11,070 nt of DNA from Lachnospiraceae bacterium UBA7179. GTDB lineage: Bacteria; Bacillota; Clostridia; Lachnospirales; Lachnospiraceae. Under the pieces are notes generated by a model. The model saw only the letters and a list, made by a program, of their open reading frames with translations. It had not been told where the DNA came from and did no database searches. The DNA lies in contig DKVL01000031.1 of the NCBI GenBank assembly GCA_002491195.1, positions 30,175-41,244 on the forward strand, in the 5' to 3' direction. Below are positions 1-6,574 of the stretch, piece after piece. Numbering within the stretch: the first letter of the stretch is position 1; the number at the start of each line of letters is the position of its first letter. A program made the translations under genes and the position numbers.

Positions 1-186
1 CTCATCGAATTTAGCATATACGTCGTCGAACTTAGCATTTACCTCATCAAATTTGGCATATACAATGTTAAATTCTGCCTTGATACTTCCAAGTTCAGTG
101 TACACATGATCGAACTTAGCGTCTATGTCATCGAACTTAGCATATACGTTATCGAACTTAGCATATACCTTATTAAATTCAGCGTT
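1..186. repeat. 21-bp tandem repeat encoding coiled-coil heptads
   Basis: About nine 21-bp units in phase with the minus-strand reading frame, each encoding one heptad. The best-conserved neighbours are 130-150 and 151-171, which differ at one base in 21. The other units are more diverged. Repeats of this kind can gain or lose units by slippage without a frameshift, so copy number may vary between strains. Confidence 0.75.
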
Positions 187-309
187 CATATCATTTCTCA
201 AATCCCTGATATCGTCTCTGATTGGCTGTAGTTCTGACTGTAAAGCGGAGCTGATTTTTACATCTAATAATTGCGATATTGCCAATAAATCTTCATTTGT
301 CAATGTCAT
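1..309 (-). CDS. Heptad-repeat coiled-coil protein (5' part, runs off the window)
   Basis: The minus strand is open from an ATG at 309 to the window edge: 103 codons with no stop, so the C-terminus lies outside. Residues 1-40 (starting MTLTNEDLLAISQLL) form a charged, helical head. From about residue 42 the protein is a regular seven-residue repeat of the type VYAKFDD, with V/I at 48, 55, 62, 69, 76, 83, 90 and 97 and F/L at 45, 52, 59, 66, 73, 80, 87, 94 and 101. This is the hydrophobic a/d pattern of a long coiled coil. The start is supported by AAGGGGG at 316-322, seven bases upstream, and by a promoter at 339-367. There is no signal peptide or membrane segment in the visible part, so it is probably cytoplasmic. 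Small proteins of this design occur in Clostridia, but I know of no assigned function. The plus-strand reading of this DNA is a shadow. Confidence 0.8.
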   Translation of the reverse strand, partial: MTLTNEDLLAISQLLDVKISSALQSELQPIRDDIRDLRNDMNAEFNKVYAKFDNVYAKFDDIDAKFDHVYTELGSIKAEFNIVYAKFDEVNAKFDDVYAKFDE

Positions 310-338
310 ATGGATTCCCCCTTCGAATTGATATCATC

Positions 339-367
339 AGTATAACACACAGGAAGCAAGAAGTCAT
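339..367 (-). promoter_or_regulatory. Probable sigma-A promoter of the coiled-coil gene
   Basis: Read on the minus strand, there is a -35-like ATGACT (362-367), a 17-base spacer and TATACT (339-344). The bases TGT directly before the -10 box give an extended -10 (TGnTATACT). Transcription would start near 332, about 23 bases before the ATG at 309. No activity data are available. Confidence 0.6.
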
Positions 368-403
368 TAATCGCGTAGTTGAAAATAGTAAAGCCTGACT
401 TTG

Positions 404-590
404 CTAGAGCGTGTTTGAAAAATCATTCCCGTCATCTGCATAACGACGCTTATGTGTCGTATTCACCACTTTGCGTGATATTTGCGCTAAATTCAGTCGA
501 CGTAGCCCGCTACGCCTCCTTCATTTAGCACAAATCTCCCACAAACTGTGACGCACATCTGGCGGAAAGCATTTTTCAAACATGCTCTAG
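404..590. mobile_element. MITE-like palindromic element (187 bp, 20-bp terminal inverted repeats)
   Basis: The left end (404-423, CTAGAGCGTGTTTGAAAAAT) and right end (571-590) are inverted copies with one mismatch. Inner parts also pair: TTTGCGTGATATTTGCGCTAAAT on the left arm resembles the reverse complement of the right arm, and the centre has CGTAGC-CC-GCTACG near 500-515. The whole unit could therefore fold into one long imperfect hairpin. There is no ORF inside. If the repeat proper starts at GAGC, TA dinucleotides flank it at 405-406 and 588-589, as for elements moved by IS630/Tc1-like transposases; this is inference. A degenerate copy of the terminus occurs at 9249-9268. It lies in the intergenic gap 310-721, between divergent genes. 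Outside it, the gap holds only the promoter at 339-367 and AT-rich DNA upstream of the ACP gene. Confidence 0.75.
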
Positions 591-721
591 GGATATTTTT
601 TGTCCTGGTATATGACAGACAAAATGAAAATGTGTAAAAATAGCATAATCAGGGTAAAAAAATGACAAATTATATATAAGGAATCTATCTATAAATTGAA
701 ATGATTGGAGAAGAATAAGAG

Positions 722-949
722 ATGGAGGAAAAAATTTTAGCGTTATTGACAGAGGAATTTCCCAAGGTGGATTTTACCGCAAGTGATACACTGGTAAAAG
801 ATGGGATTTTGGATTCGCTTTTGATCACAGGTATCATAGCAGCACTGACGATGGAGTTCGATCTCTCGATTCCCTATGAAGAGATTACGGAAGAGAATTT
901 CAATTCGATTGCAGGCCTTGCAAAAATGGTAGAAAGATTGAGTGAATAA
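722..949 (+). CDS. Acyl carrier protein (DltC-like)
   Basis: A 75-residue acidic, helical protein of normal ACP size. The sequence GILDSLLITGII has the ACP signature DSL, with Ser32 as the expected phosphopantetheine attachment site. It would carry an acyl thioester in the cytoplasm. A GGAGAAG sequence lies about 8-11 bases before the ATG. The gene overlaps the MBOAT gene by eight bases (stop at 947-949, GTG start at 942), so translation is probably coupled. Pairing with an MBOAT and an SGNH protein points to the DltC role in D-alanylation-type systems rather than fatty acid synthesis, where the ACP usually sits near fab genes. No adenylating (DltA) gene is adjacent. AT-rich DNA at 591-721 should hold the promoter, but I see no convincing -35/-10 pair. 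The carried acyl group is unknown, so no dltC symbol is given. Confidence 0.9.
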   Translation: MEEKILALLTEEFPKVDFTASDTLVKDGILDSLLITGIIAALTMEFDLSIPYEEITEENFNSIAGLAKMVERLSE

Positions 950-2441
950 GTGGTTGAATTTTGTAAGTGTACAGTTTTTCTCAGTAGTTTTCATTACAGT
1001 AGTTTTATATTTTTCCATCCCTCGAAAGTATCGTTGGTATGTGTTGTTTGCATCCAGCTGTTATTTTTATGCGGTCGCAGCTGGAAAAGGAGCAGTTCTT
1101 GTTGCATTTGTTACGATTAGTATTGCATACATTTTTGCACTCTGGATCGAAAAAGCAGCAGGCGATCGCAAGAAAAAGAAATTGTATATGGCGATCGCAG
1201 TGATTCTGATCGTCAGTTTGTGGGCTGTATTGAAGCGAAAAAGATATGTTCCCTATGATTTTGCGTGGCTCGTTGTTCCATTAGGGATAAGCTATTATAC
1301 GTTTTCTCTGATCGGATATCTTGCGGACGTGTATTATAGGAAAGAGCCAGCAGAGCATAATATATTAAAGCTTTCCTTGTATACACTTTATTTTCCCAAA
1401 ATAATGCAGGGACCGATCTCCAAATTTCGTTTCATTGGCCCACAGTTGATCGAAGGGCATGTTTGGGACTATCAAAGAGTATGTTATGGACTACAGCGGA
1501 TACTATGGGGATATTTTAAGAAGTTAGTCATAGCGGAGCGTGCAGCTCTGATGACAGAGAGTGTTTTTCATGATTTCTCTGACTACAGCGGCGGCGGAGC
1601 AGTTCTCATCGTGGCAACAGTGATCGCAACATTCCGTCACTATTGCGATTTTTCCGGTTATATGGACATCGTGACCGGAATCTCACAAATAATGGGCATC
1701 GAACTGGAGGACAACTTTAGACAGCCGTTCTTTTCAAAGAGCGCCGCAGAGTTCTGGAGGAGATGGCATATTACGCTTGGAGTCTGGTTTAAAGACTATG
1801 TCTATATGCCATTGGCCATTGATCCTAAAGTGATACGATTGAGCGGCTGGATGCGTGCCCGCTTTGGAAAGAGGGTGGGCAAAGCGGTGCTTACGATGAT
1901 TCCGCTGGCAGCCGTGTGGCTGTTGACAGGGCTTTGGCATGGTACAGGAGTGAGGTATATCGTATGGGGAGTATATTGGGGAAGCATTATCATTTTTTCC
2001 AACGTTTTTGCGCCCGAGATCAGCTGGTTTACCAGAGTGCTCCGGATCAATACAGAGTCTGTTGACTGGCACATATTCCAAATACTTAGAACATTTGCGC
2101 TATTTATGGCGGGATTAGTGTGTTCGACATTTGTTGGTCTCAGGGAATTGAAACGTTATGCCTGGATTGTGATCAGGAAGTTTGAATTGCCGCAATTGTG
2201 GGATAAAACGATTTATTCCTATGGTCTTGATAAAAATAATATGATGATTCTATATATTTCGATCGTTATTTTACTCATGGTAGAAACTGAGCAGCAAAAA
2301 GGTTCTGTCAGGGAAAAAATCGGAAACCTCAATGCGGTTAGCAGGTGGATCATTTATGCAGCAGCAGTGTTATATGTTGCATTTTTGGGGATATATGGAC
2401 CAGGATACAGTATAAGAGATTTCGAATACATGTTCTTCTAA
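942..2441 (+). CDS. MBOAT family membrane O-acyltransferase (DltB/AlgI-like)
   Basis: A 499-residue polytopic membrane protein, within the usual MBOAT range. Family landmarks are FPKIMQGPI (about 151-159), the block DFSGYMDIVTGISQIMGIEL (about 236-255), EFWRRWHITLGVWFKDYVY (about 270-288) with His276, and LTGLWHGTG (about 328-336) with His333, the conserved catalytic histidine of MBOATs. Enzymes of this type take an acyl group from a cytoplasmic thioester carrier and move it across the membrane to a hydroxyl on a polymer. The ACP directly upstream is the likely donor and the SGNH protein downstream the likely extracytoplasmic partner. The start is GTG at 942; a stop codon lies immediately upstream in frame, and the RBS is weak (AGAAAG), consistent with coupling to the ACP gene. 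The acceptor (teichoic acid, exopolysaccharide, glycolipid) cannot be told from sequence. Confidence 0.92.
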   Translation: MNKWLNFVSVQFFSVVFITVVLYFSIPRKYRWYVLFASSCYFYAVAAGKGAVLVAFVTISIAYIFALWIEKAAGDRKKKKLYMAIAVILIVSLWAVLKRKRYVPYDFAWLVVPLGISYYTFSLIGYLADVYYRKEPAEHNILKLSLYTLYFPKIMQGPISKFRFIGPQLIEGHVWDYQRVCYGLQRILWGYFKKLVIAERAALMTESVFHDFSDYSGGGAVLIVATVIATFRHYCDFSGYMDIVTGISQIMGIELEDNFRQPFFSKSAAEFWRRWHITLGVWFKDYVYMPLAIDPKVIRLSGWMRARFGKRVGKAVLTMIPLAAVWLLTGLWHGTGVRYIVWGVYWGSIIIFSNVFAPEISWFTRVLRINTESVDWHIFQILRTFALFMAGLVCSTFVGLRELKRYAWIVIRKFELPQLWDKTIYSYGLDKNNMMILYISIVILLMVETEQQKGSVREKIGNLNAVSRWIIYAAAVLYVAFLGIYGPGYSIRDFEYMFF

Positions 2442-2462
2442 CGGACTGGTTGATAAAAGGTT

Positions 2463-3770
2463 ATGAAAAAGAAATTAAAACAATCAATTGCAGTGATCGC
2501 CGTTTGTGTGCTGGTTCGATCTGGAGGAAAGCTGTTAGATGATCTGCTCATAGATGATACAGCATCCTACACAAGGTTGATGATGCATGAATTTTATGAA
2601 CAGGATGATATTGATATTTTGATGGTCGGAGCATCGCACTGTTTCGGGGGGATCGCACCCTCGATCGTCGAAGAAAATACTGGGAAGAGTGTTTTTCTTG
2701 CATCCAGTTCTTCACAGCCTCCGGATGTATCATTTGCACTGATCAAAGAGGCAGTGAAATTCTATGATATCGAACAGATCTATCTTGAGATCAGTGCGGC
2801 AATCGCTGTGGGGACCGGATCGTACAAAGAGCGGACAGATATGACGCAGGTCTATCTTATTTCAGATTATATGCGCCCCTCGTTAAACAGGGTTTCTTTG
2901 TTGTTGGGTGCCTCATCGCCGGAATATTATCTAAATGGGTTCTGGTATGCGAAAAGAACAGGAGTTGAGACATTTAGCTGGGAAAGAGTGGCATCTGTGC
3001 TTTCCAAAAAGAGGACAGATCTATACAGAGAGTTTGGATATGATTATGCTGGAAATGATCATCAAACATATGTTGGGAATGGATATATTGCGGAAAGTTA
3101 CCAGATAGAACCATCAAAATATTACAATAATAGCGGGAATAATGCACGGATCGATACTGGTATGATCTCAAAAGACTGGTGTGACACGATATTGGACATG
3201 ATTGATTTTTGTAGGAAAAAGAATATTAAACTAACGTTCTATGCGGCTCCTGTTTCCAATTTCCAGCTGGCTGCATCAGGAAATTATGACGAGTATATCG
3301 CATATGTAAAGGATCTGGTGGATGGCAAAGCAGTCGAGTATGTGGACTTCAATCTGTTAAAGGAGGACTATCTTCCATATCTTACAACGAATTTCTCGGA
3401 TGGAGACCATCTGAACATGTATGGGGCAGAAGCGTTTAGCAAAATCTTCTCTGACTATGTGAATAATGAGCTTCCCAGGGAGGCGTTTTATGGATCAGTC
3501 AGGGAAAAATTAGAAAAGACAGAACCGGAATATTATGGGATCGCCTATCGTGATGATACAGACGGTCAGAGGATTCGTTTGATATCAAATCATCCGGGAA
3601 AATTGGAGTATAAGGTTGAGATGGCTTATGATGACAGGGAAAGTCTGCTGTTTCAGGATTTTAGCCAGAACAGTCAGCTTTGCATTCCATATGACCAGCT
3701 GGGGACGATCGTGGTAACTTATCGGCTGATCGGAAACGGGGAGGAGGTCAGTATTCGTTATGATGCATGA
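2463..3770 (+). CDS. Membrane-anchored SGNH/GDSL-like hydrolase-acyltransferase partner (DltD/AlgJ-like role)
   Basis: 435 residues. The N-terminus (MKKKLKQSIAVIAVCVLV) is a short basic stretch plus a hydrophobic segment, fitting a signal anchor with the rest outside the membrane. The motif DILMVGASHCFGG places a GASH-type nucleophile at Ser58, and TNFSDGDHLNMYGAEAF carries the SGNH Asp-x-x-His pair (Asp313, His316), typical of DltD, AlgJ and AlgX. Residues of about 345-435 form an extra strand-rich tail (EPEYYGIAYRDD onwards) that may be a small Ig-like or carbohydrate-contact domain. It starts 21 bases after the MBOAT gene, with AAAAGG close to the ATG. By analogy to DltD and AlgX/J, it would complete acyl transfer to the polymer outside the cell or edit the product. 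Overall similarity to DltD proper is not clear, so no symbol is given. Confidence 0.82.
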   Translation: MKKKLKQSIAVIAVCVLVRSGGKLLDDLLIDDTASYTRLMMHEFYEQDDIDILMVGASHCFGGIAPSIVEENTGKSVFLASSSSQPPDVSFALIKEAVKFYDIEQIYLEISAAIAVGTGSYKERTDMTQVYLISDYMRPSLNRVSLLLGASSPEYYLNGFWYAKRTGVETFSWERVASVLSKKRTDLYREFGYDYAGNDHQTYVGNGYIAESYQIEPSKYYNNSGNNARIDTGMISKDWCDTILDMIDFCRKKNIKLTFYAAPVSNFQLAASGNYDEYIAYVKDLVDGKAVEYVDFNLLKEDYLPYLTTNFSDGDHLNMYGAEAFSKIFSDYVNNELPREAFYGSVREKLEKTEPEYYGIAYRDDTDGQRIRLISNHPGKLEYKVEMAYDDRESLLFQDFSQNSQLCIPYDQLGTIVVTYRLIGNGEEVSIRYDA

Positions 3771-3785
3771 CCAGCAGGATATCGC

Positions 3786-3815
3786 TTGACCGCTGCATAC
3801 GAAAGATGGTATAGT
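3786..3815 (+). promoter_or_regulatory. Sigma-A promoter upstream of the 3853 gene
   Basis: TTGACC (3786-3791), an 18-base spacer and TATAGT (3810-3815). This sits in the 82-base gap after the acylation cassette and suggests that the next gene is a separate transcription unit. No terminator is evident between 3770 and this site, so read-through from the cassette is also possible. Confidence 0.6.
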
Positions 3816-3852
3816 CGAGTTACAGATATGATAAGAGGAAGAGGGAGATCCA

Positions 3853-4011
3853 ATGGATTGGCAGAAAGAATTTCCAAAAAAGACACTTTTCTGGAAACAT
3901 ATGATCGTAGCACTGCAGGCGATGTATCAGGAGTATGAGCTCTATGAGCGTCTTGCAAAGGACAGGCAGCGCGCAGACCCGATACTTCGCTGGACACGGT
4001 CGAGTATCTGA
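3853..4011 (+). pseudogene. N-terminal part of an unrecognised helical protein, apparently frameshifted
   Basis: An ATG at 3853 follows GAGGGAG at a proper distance and opens a 52-residue frame (MDWQKEFPKKTLFWKHMIVA...) that looks genuinely coding, then ends in an unconvincing run (ILRWTRSSI) at TGA 4009-4011. The next frame (4011-4421) is open back to 3948, and its residues before the ATG (PDTSLDTVEYL) read naturally into that ORF. The simplest reading is one ancestral gene of about 189 residues that lost one base between about 3960 and 3985. The whole span is 569 bases, one short of a multiple of three. Alternatives are two coupled genes (TGATG overlap) or a sequencing error. No canonical -1 slippery heptamer is visible. 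The family is not recognised. Confidence 0.55.
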
Positions 4012-4421
4012 TGGAAGGACGCGAACAGGTTCTCCTGCTGGAACGCATCAACCGTATGGCGGAAAAGGATGCGGAGGCATACCAGCTTTGCATGAACTTT
4101 GATTATCAAAGCCTGTATGAGTACGCAGACAGGCTGATACAAGACGGCAGTTATCTATATCAGGGTTACGTCTTACGGGCCTATGCGCATATGCAGCTAT
4201 ACAGGGAACAGTACGACTGGAAACAGGTGTACACAGATCTGAGCGCAGCGATCGCCTACAGCAGTAAAACGGAAATATATAATTGGGTTAAAAAGAATGT
4301 GATGACAGTGCGGTCAAGGGTTTTAGTGAATCCGGACAAGGAATCGGTGCAATACAAACAAGATATTGCATATTTACAGGAAAAGGATGAGTATATGGGA
4401 TGGTATTATAAGGGGCTGTAA
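4011..4421 (+). CDS. Unrecognised helical (TPR-like) protein, probably the C-terminal part of the 3853 gene
   Basis: 136 residues from ATG 4011, rich in Tyr, Gln, Leu and Ala and predicted helical. The segment SLYEYADRLIQDGSYLYQGYVLRAYAHMQLYREQYDWKQVYTDLSAAIAYS (about 30-80) has the spacing of paired helices seen in TPR-like repeats, but I cannot name a family. There is no signal peptide or membrane segment. No Shine-Dalgarno sequence precedes the ATG, which overlaps the stop of the upstream frame (TGATG). That favours a frameshifted single gene over an independent start. If the protein is made at all in this strain, it would be by translational coupling. The stop is at 4419-4421, followed by a promoter region for the next gene. 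The function is unknown. Confidence 0.6.
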   Translation: MEGREQVLLLERINRMAEKDAEAYQLCMNFDYQSLYEYADRLIQDGSYLYQGYVLRAYAHMQLYREQYDWKQVYTDLSAAIAYSSKTEIYNWVKKNVMTVRSRVLVNPDKESVQYKQDIAYLQEKDEYMGWYYKGL

Positions 4422-4459
4422 TTACGATTGACTTTTCGTGGCAAAATTCCCTCAACAGG

Positions 4460-4490
4460 TTGATTCTTTTCCAATTCAAACCGATATAAT
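4460..4490 (+). promoter_or_regulatory. Promoter upstream of the 4570 gene (sigma-A, possibly also sigma-28)
   Basis: A perfect TATAAT at 4485-4490 is preceded by TTGATT at 4460-4465, with a rather long 19-base spacer. The same bases include ACCGATAT (4480-4487), seven of eight matching the sigma-28 -10 consensus GCCGATAT. However, the position 15 bases upstream is TGAT rather than TAAA, so the sigma-28 reading is weak. It lies about 80 bases before the ATG at 4570. Confidence 0.55.
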
Positions 4491-4569
4491 AGATAGAAAA
4501 TCATATTGTCGTGTGATTATGGAAACTTGTATTGGCAATAAAAAATAAGAAAGTGACAGGGGTTTTGAT

Positions 4570-5145
4570 ATGAATATTTCAATGGCGAACAGTCCGCTTT
4601 CCGTTCTGACACAGCACTACGGGAAAGGTCTGAAAAGTACGGAAGAGAAGATCGAGAGATTCCAGAAGACACAGTCGCAGATCGACTTTTTTGAGGGAAA
4701 GAAGGCTGAACTCAAAGAGAAGCATTGTACAACAATGGAAGAGATTGCGCAGAAACTCGAATTGTTCAATAATTATAACGACCAGATCGATGCGGTGAAG
4801 AAACAGTTCAACCAGGAACAGGTGATGCACTGTATGGACGAGGCGGAGGAACTCGGCGAGAAGATCGCCAAGGCAGCTGAGAAACTCGAGCCCAAGACGG
4901 CTGAAGAGCGGCGCGAGGAGCTTGCAAAGGAGGCTCTCGGCATCGAGGACGAGGGTGGCATTCTCGACGAACTGCTTGAGGATATGCCGGAAGATACACT
5001 GCAGGAAACGCTTGATCAAATGCTTACGGACAGTGTGGCGGTTAAGGAAGCGTCTGACGAAGAACTGCCAGAAGTCGTGGAGCAGGAGAAGTTAACGCAG
5101 ATGGTTCTCGAACAACAGTACACACCTATTGACATCAAGGCATAG
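4570..5145 (+). CDS. Hypothetical coiled-coil protein (191 aa)
   Basis: I do not recognise a named family. Residues of about 18-110 are charged and helical with coiled-coil character (STEEKIERFQKTQSQIDFF, then QLELFNNYNDQIDAVKKQF-like spacing). A strongly acidic segment follows, EDEGGILDELLEDMPEDTLQ (about 126-145). There is no signal peptide, membrane helix or catalytic motif, so a structural or adaptor role in the cytoplasm is likely. The start ATG follows ACAGGGG by five or six bases. It begins a run of three genes (4570, 5160, 5687) on one strand with 14- and 83-base gaps, probably co-transcribed from the promoter at 4460-4490. GC content is visibly higher here than in the acylation cassette. 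Confidence 0.75.
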   Translation: MNISMANSPLSVLTQHYGKGLKSTEEKIERFQKTQSQIDFFEGKKAELKEKHCTTMEEIAQKLELFNNYNDQIDAVKKQFNQEQVMHCMDEAEELGEKIAKAAEKLEPKTAEERREELAKEALGIEDEGGILDELLEDMPEDTLQETLDQMLTDSVAVKEASDEELPEVVEQEKLTQMVLEQQYTPIDIKA

Positions 5146-5159
5146 AGCGAGCTGGTTGC

Positions 5160-5603
5160 ATGCTGAAAGAAGAAAATCAGGATTCAGAAGTCAGATACAA
5201 GAACCCATTTGAATACGAGCGGTATGTCAGAAAACATTTCATATGCATGAAGGCGGATGAATATCAGGTCAGGATCAGCGAACGGCTGTACTACAGGGCA
5301 ACAAAGGATAAGAAAATCGAACAGTGGCTTGAAGAGAATCTGACGATGCTGCCGTATTGCATGAAAGGCCTGAGTGATATTATCACTGTCACAGGCGGGC
5401 ATATTGTAAGCTGTGTCTGTCATATGAATAATTATAATAATATTAGCACCGAGATCCGCGCTGCAGACCAATTCAGTGAAAAGACACCGATCCATTCCAT
5501 TATACGGACAACAACTGTCAGTGAGATCGAGGAGCAGGTAAAATATAACAGTATATTCTGGACGCCTGAGGCGGAGAGCGCAGGCTTTCAGGCGAAGGCG
5601 TAA
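5160..5603 (+). CDS. Hypothetical protein (147 aa)
   Basis: I do not recognise a named family. The protein is soluble in appearance: a charged N-terminus (MLKEENQDSEVRYKNPFEYE), a helical middle (IEQWLEENLTMLPYCMKGL, about 53-71), a short strand-rich segment TVTGGHIVSCVCHMN (about 76-90) and a C-terminal helix-rich part. The Cys residues at 85 and 87 are too few for a clear metal site. It starts 14 bases after the 4570 gene. The RBS is weak (GAGCGAG), so translation may depend on coupling. An alternative start is the Met at residue 30, but that would remove a well-formed N-terminal region. It likely belongs to the same transcript as its neighbours. Confidence 0.65.
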   Translation: MLKEENQDSEVRYKNPFEYERYVRKHFICMKADEYQVRISERLYYRATKDKKIEQWLEENLTMLPYCMKGLSDIITVTGGHIVSCVCHMNNYNNISTEIRAADQFSEKTPIHSIIRTTTVSEIEEQVKYNSIFWTPEAESAGFQAKA

Positions 5604-5642
5604 AGAAATATAGGAACATTTTAACTTAGAGACAACGGTACA

Positions 5643-5662
5643 GGCTAAAACGGATGTTAGCC
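5643..5662 (+). other. Small hairpin in the leader of the 5687 gene
   Basis: GGCTAA (5643-5648) and TTAGCC (5657-5662) form a six-base-pair stem with an eight-base loop. It ends about 10 bases before the GGGAGGG ribosome binding site (5673-5679). No T-tract follows, so it is not an intrinsic terminator. It could protect or modulate the mRNA between the 5160 and 5687 genes, but a chance hairpin is also possible. Confidence 0.4.
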
Positions 5663-5686
5663 GCAAAAATCAGGGAGGGATAAACT

Positions 5687-6523
5687 ATGAGTACCATTTC
5701 TGCGGGTACGCCCGCTGTTGCAGAGAGCGTTTCTGCTTACTACAACACATCCAAGACAAACAAAAAAACAGACGGGAAAACGGAGGATATCGCGGTCACC
5801 AAGTCGGATAACTCCACAGAAACCGTCAAGAAGACCAAGGTCAATGGCAGGACGATCGGGAGCCCGGAGTTGACGGAGGAAGCAGCAAAGTATTACGAGC
5901 AGTTGAAAAAGAAGTATGGGAATCTGGATTTTATTCTCGTGAGCAAGGACCAGAAGGAGTATGCGAAAGCAAATGCCTCGAAATACTCCAATCCAAACAA
6001 GATGGTCGTTTTGATCGACGAGGAAAAGATCGAACGCATGGCGGTGGACGAAGACTACCGCAAGCAGTATGAGAGCGCCATCTCGCAGGGGGCAAACGGA
6101 CTAAACCAGTTAAAGTCGAAACTTGCCAACATGGGACTGAATGTCAAGAGCTGCGGCATGAATGTGTATGATAACGGCGCGACATCGTTCTTTGCGACGA
6201 TGGATCAATCGTTCAAGGCGCAAAACAAGACTGCACAGGAGAGACTGGCAAAGAAGAAGGCTGCAAAGAAGGCGGAGGAGAAGAAAGAAGCAAAGAAGGC
6301 GGAACAGAAGAAGCAGCAGGAGAAACTCGAGGAAGGCCGGGCGGAGCGCAAAGAGATCCAGGAGGAGTTTTATGACAATGACAGTCAGAACGAGGTGACA
6401 TTCACCGCGGATTCCATTGAGGACCTGATCAGCCAGATCGAGAATGCAGATGGCCTCGTTAGAAGGGATATCCGGTCGAGCTACGAAAAGCAGGTTGGAC
6501 AGAAGTTTGATTCTGCAATCTGA
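5687..6523 (+). CDS. DUF6033-like protein
   Basis: 278 residues. After a Ser/Thr/Lys-rich, probably disordered N-terminus (1-50), residues of about 52-175 form a compact domain: GRTIGSPELTEEAAKYYEQL, then KYGNLDFILVSKDQK, then NPNKMVVLIDEEKIERMA, and a Gly-rich stretch GLNVKSCGMNVYDNGATSF. From memory this resembles the DUF6033 family of Lachnospiraceae, whose function I do not know. Residues of about 180-228 are an almost uninterrupted Lys/Glu/Ala helix (AKKKAAKKAEEKKEAKKAEQ), followed by a tail with SIEDLISQIENADG. No signal peptide or transmembrane segment is present. The start is well supported by GGGAGGG seven bases upstream. It lies between the 5160 gene and the flotillin promoter. The family assignment is moderate. 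Confidence 0.7.
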   Translation: MSTISAGTPAVAESVSAYYNTSKTNKKTDGKTEDIAVTKSDNSTETVKKTKVNGRTIGSPELTEEAAKYYEQLKKKYGNLDFILVSKDQKEYAKANASKYSNPNKMVVLIDEEKIERMAVDEDYRKQYESAISQGANGLNQLKSKLANMGLNVKSCGMNVYDNGATSFFATMDQSFKAQNKTAQERLAKKKAAKKAEEKKEAKKAEQKKQQEKLEEGRAERKEIQEEFYDNDSQNEVTFTADSIEDLISQIENADGLVRRDIRSSYEKQVGQKFDSAI

Positions 6524-6545
6524 TTCATAATAATAGCAATAAAAA

Positions 6546-6574
6546 GTGACAGGAATTTTAAAGCGTGGTATAAT
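6546..6574 (+). promoter_or_regulatory. Sigma-A promoter of the flotillin gene
   Basis: GTGACA (6546-6551), a 17-base spacer and a perfect TATAAT (6569-6574). Transcription would start near 6581, giving a leader of about 75 bases before the ATG at 6656. This makes the flotillin gene independent of the DUF6033-like gene that ends at 6523. Confidence 0.75.

Noticed and set aside
125..331. Plus-strand ORF of 68 codons
   Set aside because: It is the shadow of the minus-strand coiled-coil gene, which has a promoter, an RBS and a clear heptad pattern; the plus-strand reading gives a low-complexity Leu/Ser peptide.
404..590. CRISPR-like or riboswitch interpretation of the palindromic element
   Set aside because: There are no direct repeats with spacers, and no recognisable riboswitch core; terminal inverted repeats and a second decayed end fit a MITE better.
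591..721. Possible promoter for the ACP gene (ATGACA 662-667 with TATCTA 686-691)
   Set aside because: The -10 match is poor and the spacing is 18; several AT-rich hexamers fit equally well, so no site is called.
4579..5019. Minus-strand ORF of 146 codons opposite the 4570 gene
   Set aside because: It is a Leu/Phe-rich antisense reading of the Glu/Lys-rich coding strand, and no start signal is seen.
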